Source: Saprospiraceae bacterium (GTDB lineage Bacteria > Bacteroidota > Bacteroidia > Chitinophagales > Saprospiraceae). Taken from it: 64,000 nucleotides of DNA. This document shows positions 57,282 to 64,000 of this stretch, piece after piece; positions within the stretch are counted from its first letter, which is position 1; every line of letters begins with the position of its first letter. The stretch is from positions 19,943 through 83,942 of the forward strand of contig JADKGF010000018.1 in NCBI GenBank assembly GCA_016717105.1, given 5' to 3'. The notes under the pieces were generated by a model. The model searched no databases. It was given only the letters and a program-made list of their open reading frames with translations, and was not told the origin of the DNA. Both the position numbers and the translations under genes were made by a program.

Positions 57282-59119
57282 GTAGGGCAAAATCAATTCG
57301 TGGTGAAGAATCAAATCCTGAAAACAAAACTAAACTAAACAAAGATACATTCAAAAAATCGCTTCGGATTTTCAAGTATATCAAACCTTATTTGTGGTAT
57401 TTTGTACTTGCCATGTTATTTCTCGTTGCAGGAAGTTTGATATTTATGGCGCTGATGGGTTTACCAGGCGAAATGGCAAATGTTGCAACAGGAAATCCAA
57501 CAGTAATCAAAATAGGTGATCGTTCATTTAACCACAATCTAAGTGTAAGAGATTTTGGATGGGTATTTTTGATATCACTTATCATACAAGGTTTATTAAG
57601 TTATTTTAGAACTTATTACTTTGCGATCGTATCAGAAAAAGGTATGGCCGATCTAAGAAAAGATCTGTACGAAAAAATCATCACACAACCAGTGGCCTTT
57701 TTTGAAGAAAAAAGAGTGGGCGAACTGACAAGTCGCATCACAGCCGACGTCGAACAATTACAATCCGTTTTTTCAGTGACGCTTGGTGAGTTTATCCGAC
57801 AGCTAGTCATTTTGATCTCGGGCATTATTATAATCTTTGTTTGGATGCCTAAGTTGTCTATGATCATGTTGCTTACTTTTCCAGCTATTGTGATTAGTGC
57901 CATGATATTCGGAAGATACATCAGAAAACTGTCAAAGCAAAGACAAGACGAACTTGCCTCAACAAATACCATCGTGGAAGAAACTTTTCAATCATTTACC
58001 ATAGTAAAATCATTTGCTAATGAGTGGTATGAGACAATTCGCTACGGTAAAGCTGTAGATAAAATTGTCAAAATTTCTATGAGTTTTGCAAAAATCAGAG
58101 GCGTATTTTTTACATTCATCATTACAGTCTTATTCGGTGGTATATTTTTTATCTTATGGCAAGGTGCAATTATGCTCGAACGTGGCGAAATAGAAGCTGG
58201 TGATTTATTTTCATTTATCATGTACACTGGTATCCTCGGAGGCGCTATTGCTAGTTTTGGTACACTTTATACACAGATCGTCAGTGCCATCGGAGCCACT
58301 GAAAGGATTCAGGAAATACTGGACACGCCTTCTGAATTGCCTGTTCAAAAATCAGAACATATCGCAGATCTAAAACTTAAAGGTGATGTAAGGTATCAAG
58401 ACATCACATTCGCCTACCCTACTAGAATGGATTTGGTTGTACTCAAAGGCATCAATATTGACATCAAAGCAGGGCAAAAAATAGCTTTAGTAGGTCAAAG
58501 TGGTGGCGGCAAATCTACCATCATCCAACTTTTAATGAAGTTTTACAATCCAGATTCTGGAAATATCTTGGTTGATGGCGTTGATATTGATGAATATAAT
58601 TTGACACAGTTTCGCAAAAACATAGGCATTGTACCCCAAGAAGTTATACTTTTTGGCGGCACCATAAGGGAAAATATCGCTTATGGAAAACCAAATGCAA
58701 CAGAAGAAGAAATAACCAAGGCAGCGCGACAATCCAATAGCTGGGAATTTATATCTTCGTTTCCAGATGGCATGGAAACCATAGTTGGAGATCGAGGTAT
58801 TAAACTCTCGGGTGGACAAAGACAACGGATCGCCATAGCTCGAGCAATCTTAAAAGATCCGAAAATATTGATCCTGGATGAAGCTACCTCATCCTTGGAT
58901 GCCGAATCCGAAAAATTGGTTCAAGAAGCATTGGACAAGCTTATGCAAAACCGAACTTCGATCATTATAGCACATAGGTTATCTACCATCAGGGATGTAG
59001 ATAGTATTTATGTACTGGAAAATGGTAAAATTATCGAAAAAGGAAGTCATGCCGAGCTAATCGCCAATGAACATGGTACTTATGCGGCGTTGGCTAGATT
59101 GCAGTTTGAATACAGTTAA
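57278..59119 (+). CDS. MsbA-type ABC exporter (fused permease and ATPase)
   Basis: The 613-residue half transporter has six membrane helices (about 35-330) and an ATPase domain with Walker A GQSGGGKST (about 407-415), Q-loop VPQEVILFGGTIRENIAYG, signature LSGGQRQRIAIARAI, Walker B ILILDEATSSLD and the H-loop IIAHRLST. All catalytic residues are present; it works as a homodimer. Substrate might be lipid A, a lipid or a drug. The start overlaps the previous gene by 4 bp. Confidence 0.93.
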   Translation: MSRAKSIRGEESNPENKTKLNKDTFKKSLRIFKYIKPYLWYFVLAMLFLVAGSLIFMALMGLPGEMANVATGNPTVIKIGDRSFNHNLSVRDFGWVFLISLIIQGLLSYFRTYYFAIVSEKGMADLRKDLYEKIITQPVAFFEEKRVGELTSRITADVEQLQSVFSVTLGEFIRQLVILISGIIIIFVWMPKLSMIMLLTFPAIVISAMIFGRYIRKLSKQRQDELASTNTIVEETFQSFTIVKSFANEWYETIRYGKAVDKIVKISMSFAKIRGVFFTFIITVLFGGIFFILWQGAIMLERGEIEAGDLFSFIMYTGILGGAIASFGTLYTQIVSAIGATERIQEILDTPSELPVQKSEHIADLKLKGDVRYQDITFAYPTRMDLVVLKGINIDIKAGQKIALVGQSGGGKSTIIQLLMKFYNPDSGNILVDGVDIDEYNLTQFRKNIGIVPQEVILFGGTIRENIAYGKPNATEEEITKAARQSNSWEFISSFPDGMETIVGDRGIKLSGGQRQRIAIARAILKDPKILILDEATSSLDAESEKLVQEALDKLMQNRTSIIIAHRLSTIRDVDSIYVLENGKIIEKGSHAELIANEHGTYAALARLQFEYS

Positions 59120-59122
59120 ATT

Positions 59123-59991
59123 TTGAAATTGATACAAGTGGAAAAATACATCAACCCATTTACAGATTTTGGATTCAAAAAGCTATTTGGTTCAGAACCA
59201 AACAAAGACTTACTTGCTGATTTCTTGAACGAATTATTGCCGGATAAACATAAAATTCACACACTCTCCTACTCTAAATCTGAGTATTTGGGGCCTAGTT
59301 TAAGTGATCGGAAAGCCATCTTTGATATATTTTGTACCAATGAACAAGGCGACAAATTTATAGTAGAAATACAACGTGCAAAACAAATTTATTTTAAAGA
59401 TAGAAGCATTTACTATAGTACTTTCCCTATACAAGAACAAGCCATCAAAGGTATTTGGGATTTCAGACTTACCGCAGTTTATACCATTGCCATTTTAGAT
59501 TTTGTGTTTGAGAATGACAATAATGATCAGCATGTTGTTGTGAAAGTTCAACTAAAAGATCAGGACAATCAAGTCTTTTATGAAAAATTGACATATATTT
59601 ATTTGCAAATGCCGTTTTTCAATAAAACCGCCGAAGAATTGGAAACCAATTTTGAAAAATGGTTGTTTGTTCTAAAGAATATTGAGAAATTGACGGAGAT
59701 TCCTTCAAGATTGAAAAATAAAATATTTATGAAGTTTTTGGAGAAGCAGAAATCGCAAATTTAGCCCAGGAAGAAAGAGCAGCTTATGAGCAAAGTCTGA
59801 AAGTATATCGAGACCTTAAAAATGTCACCGATACTGCGTTTATTGAAGGATATGGTGTTGCCAAACAAGAAGCGCATAACAAATTGGTTAATGCAATAAA
59901 AAAAGCAATATCACTCGGTAATTCGATACAAGAGACAGCAGAAATCTTTGAAATCTCAGAATCAGAAGTAGAAAAATACCTTAATCAATAG
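59123..59991 (+). CDS. Rpn-family recombination-promoting nuclease/putative transposase (one-base frameshift)
   Basis: The product begins with YINPFTDFGFKKLFGSEPNK, the family hallmark, and carries the PD-(D/E)xK pieces FDIFCTNEQGDKFIVEIQRAKQ. The frame breaks at the T5 run 59736-59740; one more T continues as KFFGEAEIANLAQEERAAYEQ and ends SESEVEKYLNQ at TAG 59991, giving 289 residues. Family members are mobile, multicopy nucleases that stimulate recombination. Start codon is TTG at 59123 or GTG at 59138; no ATG is available. It lies just 3 bp after the ABC gene. Confidence 0.85.
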
Positions 59992-60113
59992 ATTCTAATT
60001 GATGATATTTAGTCATTTTTCACAAATATATCCTTAAGATATTTATTAATAATTATCCACTTATTATAAACCAGAATGTAACTCCATGAGCATTCAAATT
60101 CAATAAAATAAAC

Positions 60114-60737
60114 ATGTTCAATAAATATACGCTTACCTTTCTTTCGATCCTATTTGTAGTTACAGTCAATGCCCAGTTTGGTTATGGTCTTACGGCATCC
60201 AATGATATGTATAGTAGATACAAAAATCCCTCAGATAATATTGCATCTCCGTCTTCAGGCAGTGCTGTACTCAACTTTGGTGTTGGGCCTAAAATATGGA
60301 TCGGAGGCAAAAAAGTATCATTTTCAGCAGAAGGACAAGCAGTTTTGGGTATTTTCAGCTTATCTACCAAAGATTATAAAGGCTTAGGTTCGATGGCATT
60401 CCCATTATTGGCAAAATTAAATTTCAAGGGACTCAGTACTTTCGACAGAGAAGGTAAAACTGGTTTCTCTATTGGTGGTGGAATACAGTATAGTAAAACA
60501 GAATTTTTTGGATTGCAAGAAAAGTATGCCGCTTTAGGAGTAAAAAGATCTTATTTTCAGACGTACATCATTCAAGCTGGATTTGGATTTGGTATTAGCG
60601 GATTTACAGCTCATGGCATTGTCAGATACGGGTTTCATCCTGATGACAAAAAAGTGAATACACTAAATATCGGATTACAATATGATTTTAATCTACCCAT
60701 GCTCAAAAAAATCTCAAACCCTGAAAGCGAACTATAA
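60114..60737 (+). CDS. Outer-membrane beta-barrel protein of unknown function
   Basis: The 207-residue product has a signal peptide (about 1-20, NAQ) and alternating amphipathic strands with aromatic belts (FGYGLTASNDMY, VLNFGVGPKIWIGGKKVSFSAEG, AGFGFGISGFTAHGIVRYGF), suggesting an eight-stranded barrel. Function unknown. It lies 9 bp upstream of murB and may share its transcript. Confidence 0.7.
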   Translation: MFNKYTLTFLSILFVVTVNAQFGYGLTASNDMYSRYKNPSDNIASPSSGSAVLNFGVGPKIWIGGKKVSFSAEGQAVLGIFSLSTKDYKGLGSMAFPLLAKLNFKGLSTFDREGKTGFSIGGGIQYSKTEFFGLQEKYAALGVKRSYFQTYIIQAGFGFGISGFTAHGIVRYGFHPDDKKVNTLNIGLQYDFNLPMLKKISNPESEL

Positions 60738-60746
60738 GATCAAGTG

Positions 60747-61757
60747 ATGACAATTAAAGAAAATCAAAGCTTAAGACCATTTAACACTTTCGGATTGGAC
60801 GCATCTTGTCTTGGATTGATAAGAATCTATAGTGTAGAAGATCTGCTTGATGTGATTCAAAACAATATCCATCCATTGCGCATTCTTGGTGGTGGATCCA
60901 ATATTTTATTGTCTGGCGATATCCCTGCTTACATCCTAAAAAATGAAATCAAAGGATTGACTATCATCGAAGAAGACGAAAATCAGGTCTTGGTAGAAGT
61001 AGGTGCTGGTGAGCCATGGCATCAATTCGTCATGTGGTCTATAGCACATGGTTTCGCAGGCATCGAAAATTTGGCACTCATACCAGGTACTGTAGGAGCT
61101 GCTCCCATGCAAAATATAGGTGCTTATGGTGTGGAACAAGAAATGGCATTTGACAAGCTTAGAGCAACGCATCTCACGACAGGTACAGAAAGTGTGTTTA
61201 CTAAAACAGATTGTGCCTTCGGATATAGAGAAAGTGTGTTTAAAAACGAACTAAAAGACCAATATTTCATAACGCATGTAAGCTATCGATTGCTTAAAAA
61301 AGATTATACATTGCACCTTCAGTATGGCGATATCCAGAAAACGCTTACAAATATGAGTGTTGCAAATCCTGGTTTGGAAGATGTAGCTGCGGCTGTCATT
61401 GAGATAAGAAGATCAAAATTGCCCGACCCAAAAAAGATCGGAAATGCAGGAAGTTTTTTCAAAAATCCAGTGGTTGATGCCACAAAATATGACGAATTGA
61501 AACTTCTTTATCCTGAGATACCAGGCTACCCTACTACTGAAAACAACGTAAAACTACCTGCTGGTTGGCTGATAGAAAAAGCTGGATACAAAGGATATAG
61601 GTCTGGTAATATAGGTGTACATCAGTTGCAAGCCTTGGTTTTGGTCAATTATGGTGGCGGACATGGAAAAGACATCCAAAATCTAGCATACGAAATCCAA
61701 GAAAAAGTATGGGAAATATTCGGTGTACGAATAAGTCCTGAGGTAAATTTCTGGTAA
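60747..61757 (+). CDS. murB: UDP-N-acetylmuramate dehydrogenase (MurB)
   Basis: The 336-residue product has FAD-binding segments LRILGGGSNILLSGD and IPGTVGAAPMQNIGAYG, the FGYRESVF loop with the catalytic-type residues, and KKIGNAGSFFKNPVV with the active-site Ser, ending GVRISPEVNFW. This is the type I MurB pattern. MurB reduces UDP-GlcNAc-enolpyruvate in peptidoglycan synthesis. ATG 60747 is preferred over the GTG one codon before. Confidence 0.95.
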   Translation: MTIKENQSLRPFNTFGLDASCLGLIRIYSVEDLLDVIQNNIHPLRILGGGSNILLSGDIPAYILKNEIKGLTIIEEDENQVLVEVGAGEPWHQFVMWSIAHGFAGIENLALIPGTVGAAPMQNIGAYGVEQEMAFDKLRATHLTTGTESVFTKTDCAFGYRESVFKNELKDQYFITHVSYRLLKKDYTLHLQYGDIQKTLTNMSVANPGLEDVAAAVIEIRRSKLPDPKKIGNAGSFFKNPVVDATKYDELKLLYPEIPGYPTTENNVKLPAGWLIEKAGYKGYRSGNIGVHQLQALVLVNYGGGHGKDIQNLAYEIQEKVWEIFGVRISPEVNFW

Positions 61758-62161
61758 TAACTTAGTCTATCAAATACCGAATCCGCTGCGGTGCAAACTA
61801 TCAAAAATGTATAATTTATAGCTCCCGAAAAGAGCAACTATGCTGGTTATAATTCTCCTGCAAATTCATCTTATAAAAAGGATAATTCGTAGCTACAAAA
61901 GTCATTTTTTTGTTTTTTTAAAGAAAAAAGTATTTATGTTTTGAAGAAATAAAAAATTAGTTTTAACTTTAAGCATTGAATTACTTTTGCCTGTTTTTGT
62001 GCGGAGGAAAAGATGACGAAAGAAGGAAAAAGCGATTTTAAATTGATATATTTTGAACCCATTTTGCCATAGGTAGTGCGACTTATGGACGGCGAAGCCA
62101 TACAAGTTGGCGTTTGGATGAAATTAATGTCTTAAACAACTGTAATAAAATACCACACTGA
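61758..62161. other. Intergenic region upstream of the recombinase
   Basis: About 400 bp separate murB from the recombinase. A minus-strand frame (61902-62105) is AT-rich with a Lys/Phe tail and looks spurious. No attC, tRNA or terminator is convincing. The promoter of the recombinase gene must lie here. Confidence 0.5.
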
Positions 62162-63982
62162 TTGATAAAGGTAAGTAAGATAGAGCATAGAGGCAATACT
62201 CAAATACTTTTGCAGTTTGAGTACAACAACGAAGTAGTCAAAATGCTAAAGACTATAGAAAAACTTCAATTTACCAAAACCCATAAAGGATGGTACATAC
62301 CTTATGATGGCAAAAGTTGGAAGACATTTTTAGCATTAAAATTGCCTTTCGAAATACATACTAATACAACTGAAAATTCAGAGGCTCTTGCAAATATAAA
62401 TCAGGTTAATTATAAACCAACTGAAATCACACATACCGGGACCGCTTCTCCTTCACTCAAATCAAGCGATAATGCCGGCATAACATCTGAAAATTCGACA
62501 GATGTGAAATTAACGCTTGCTCTACATGGTGATAATGGAGAGCGTTACATACACCAATCAAAAGGTGGCAGAGAAGTGTGGTACAGTGGAGGTAGGTTTG
62601 TAATAAAAATCAGTTTTAATGACGAAGACGTCAAGTTTCTAAAAAGTATTAAAGGATGGTGGAACCAAAATCTGAAAAGATGGATTCTTAAAGGCACATT
62701 GGACAATTTACTTGCATTACAGTCGTATTACGATTTTTGGGACACCGAATCATACAATAAGATAGAAGATATCATCTTGACAGTATCCAAACCATATGCT
62801 ATCACATTGTATAAAGTGCCAGAAGAAAGGAATAGTGTCATGGTTCAAGTGATAGGACACAACGCTAACTTAGACATTATAAAGCACTTATCAGAAAGAG
62901 AATATCATAAGGAAAATAAGAGATGGTCGATACCCAATGATGCTGCGGTAATAGAGAGATTGGTAGAAATATATCGCAAGGATGGAGCTATGATATTAAA
63001 TAGATTGCCGTTATTGGGTGAAGATTACCAAAAAATGCGTCCTTCCTACGGTGATTGGAAGCGACACTGGTTGGAAAAGACCGACAAGGATCTGCGCGAC
63101 ATAGTCGAACCTTATCTAGATGCGCTTAGTGCCAAAAGGTATAGTTTGCGAACTTTTGATGCATATATTGGACCATTCATTAGATTTGTAAAACATATCG
63201 GGATCAATAAAATCCATCAGATCAATAGCACGGACATACGGAGTTATATGACAAAATTGGGGTCAGAGAAAGTATCAGATACCTACTTAAATACAGCTAT
63301 CAACAGTATAAAATTTTACTATCAACAAGTAGTATTTAATAAAGACCTCGTGATAGAAGAAATCAAGCGTCCCAAAAAGGCTAAACCACTTCCTGTAATC
63401 CTAAGCACATCGGAGATAGATCGTATATTGAGAAGTACTGAAAACTTAAAGCATGCAACATTGCTATATACTTTGTACAGTTCGGGCATACGGCTCAATG
63501 AGATATTGAGTCTGAGAGTAGAGGATCTTTGGTGGGATCGAGATCAAGTAATGATCAAAAGTGGTAAAGGCAAAAAAGACCGGATAGTCCCTTTTAGCGG
63601 TGTATTAAAACGACTGATGACTGCATACTTTGACGAGTACAAGCCTATATATTGGGTGTTTGAAGGTCAGGACCGAAAGTATCAATATTCTGAGAAGTCA
63701 GTACAAAATGTAGTAAAACGTGCTGCCCTAAGTGCCAAAATTAATAAAAAAGTGACACCGCATACGATCAGGCATTGCTATGCCACTCATCTATTGGATG
63801 GAGGCACTGATATAAGGTATATTCAAGAATTATTAGGACACGCAAATATAACAACAACACTGATTTATACCCATGTGACCAATCACAGTATAAATAAAAT
63901 ACAAAGTCCACTTGATAGATTGATGTCCAATGATCTCGATAGTGGATTTCTGGGCACAAATGCTAAAAAAAGCGAAAGTTGA
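62162..63982 (+). CDS. Tyrosine recombinase with three N-terminal HARP-like modules; candidate integron integrase
   Basis: The start is TTG 62162 immediately after an in-frame TGA; the product is 606 residues. Modules at about 10-65, 140-195 and 222-275 share a pattern of strand, helix (V-K-x-L-K), then K-x-W-x-I-P (THKGWYIPYD, LKRWILKG, NKRWSIPND) and resemble HARP domains. A SAM-like core-binding domain (about 312-398) and catalytic domain (412-575) follow. The catalytic set is complete: R444 (SSGIRLNE), the KGKKDR lysine, H534 and R537 (TPHTIRHCYATHLLDGG), H560 (LLGHANITTT), Y569 (LIYTHV). The tail has IQSPLDRL as in IntI enzymes, but the Trp-rich IntI insertion before TPHT is absent. It is the parent family of the two tail remnants in the cassette array. 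Confidence 0.88.
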   Translation: MIKVSKIEHRGNTQILLQFEYNNEVVKMLKTIEKLQFTKTHKGWYIPYDGKSWKTFLALKLPFEIHTNTTENSEALANINQVNYKPTEITHTGTASPSLKSSDNAGITSENSTDVKLTLALHGDNGERYIHQSKGGREVWYSGGRFVIKISFNDEDVKFLKSIKGWWNQNLKRWILKGTLDNLLALQSYYDFWDTESYNKIEDIILTVSKPYAITLYKVPEERNSVMVQVIGHNANLDIIKHLSEREYHKENKRWSIPNDAAVIERLVEIYRKDGAMILNRLPLLGEDYQKMRPSYGDWKRHWLEKTDKDLRDIVEPYLDALSAKRYSLRTFDAYIGPFIRFVKHIGINKIHQINSTDIRSYMTKLGSEKVSDTYLNTAINSIKFYYQQVVFNKDLVIEEIKRPKKAKPLPVILSTSEIDRILRSTENLKHATLLYTLYSSGIRLNEILSLRVEDLWWDRDQVMIKSGKGKKDRIVPFSGVLKRLMTAYFDEYKPIYWVFEGQDRKYQYSEKSVQNVVKRAALSAKINKKVTPHTIRHCYATHLLDGGTDIRYIQELLGHANITTTLIYTHVTNHSINKIQSPLDRLMSNDLDSGFLGTNAKKSES

Positions 63983-64000
63983 TATATATTTGTGTCGTAG
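63958..64000 (+). other. Start of attI-like block with TATATTTG box (cut by window end)
   Basis: Bases 63958-63997 match the remnant at 38647-38686 (reverse complement) at 39 of 40 positions. The block spans the recombinase stop and contains the -7 box TATATTTG at 63985-63992. By analogy with the two remnants, the attI crossover should lie 11 bp beyond base 63997, just outside the window, with cassettes following on the plus strand. Confidence 0.7.

Noticed and set aside
61902..62105. Minus-strand ORF upstream of the recombinase
   Set aside because: AT-rich Phe/Lys composition with no recognisable domain; likely chance.
62162..63982. Canonical IntI integrase or a prophage integrase
   Set aside because: The Trp-rich IntI insertion before the HxxR motif is not visible, and there are no phage genes nearby; the link to attC-bearing cassettes rests on the shared tail and attI block instead.

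Overview
The window comes from a low-GC Bacteroidota chromosome, most likely of the Saprospiria type. The evidence is TonB receptors with carboxypeptidase-regulatory N-termini, several secreted proteins ending in a type IX secretion (T9SS) sorting domain, an HU-CCDC81/SPOR protein, lipoproteins with short Cys signal peptides, TAnnTTTG -7 boxes, and almost no Shine-Dalgarno sequences. Assignment below phylum is inference.

Layout. 0-3 kb: a P-loop NTPase overlapping a membrane protein, MetZ-like sulfhydrylase and OsmC. 3-12 kb: SPOR protein, a two-component system, CysZ-like and YfcC-like membrane proteins, an M43 protease and a YtcJ-like amidohydrolase. 12-18 kb: a four-fold-repeat lipoprotein, then a redox operon (GltD-like ferredoxin reductase, KorA, KorB). 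18-31 kb: secreted and surface proteins (FG-GAP, Zn-PLC-like, TonB receptor, lamin-tail/cupredoxin), two M16 peptidases and tilS. 31-36.5 kb: an AraC regulator with small-enzyme genes and a secreted Ig-like protein. 42.7-55 kb: HD hydrolase, YitT, TPR-cyclase, TonB receptor, a giant BNR protein and a fused glycosyltransferase. 55-62 kb: recR, tatC, an MsbA-like ABC exporter, an Rpn-family nuclease and murB.

The most unusual part is 37.3-42.5 kb together with 62.2-64.0 kb. The first is an all-minus-strand run of small, unrelated genes (parD antitoxin, proline iminopeptidase, DUF1579-like plus NIPSNAP, an unknown plus PP2C phosphatase, an unknown). They are separated by attC-like hairpins whose outer boxes match the first bases of their own cassettes, as integron biology predicts. 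Twice in the array there is a block homologous to the last codons and 3' flank of the intact tyrosine recombinase at 62162-63982. Each block is followed, after the same 11-bp spacer, by GTTA and a cassette. I read these as two decayed integron heads (integrase tail, attI, built-in TATATTTG promoter), and the right window edge as the start of a third, possibly active one. The recombinase has an IntI-like SPLD tail but no visible IntI-specific insertion. It carries three N-terminal modules resembling HARP domains, which would suit an enzyme acting on folded single-stranded attC.

Quality note. About fifteen genes are interrupted, most of them by one-base changes in short homopolymers. Restoring each of these gives a family-typical protein in one frame. 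This looks like consensus-sequence error, so most interrupted genes are listed as CDS with the break position. The exceptions are an internal deletion in the GltD-like gene and an in-frame TGA in the lamin-tail gene.
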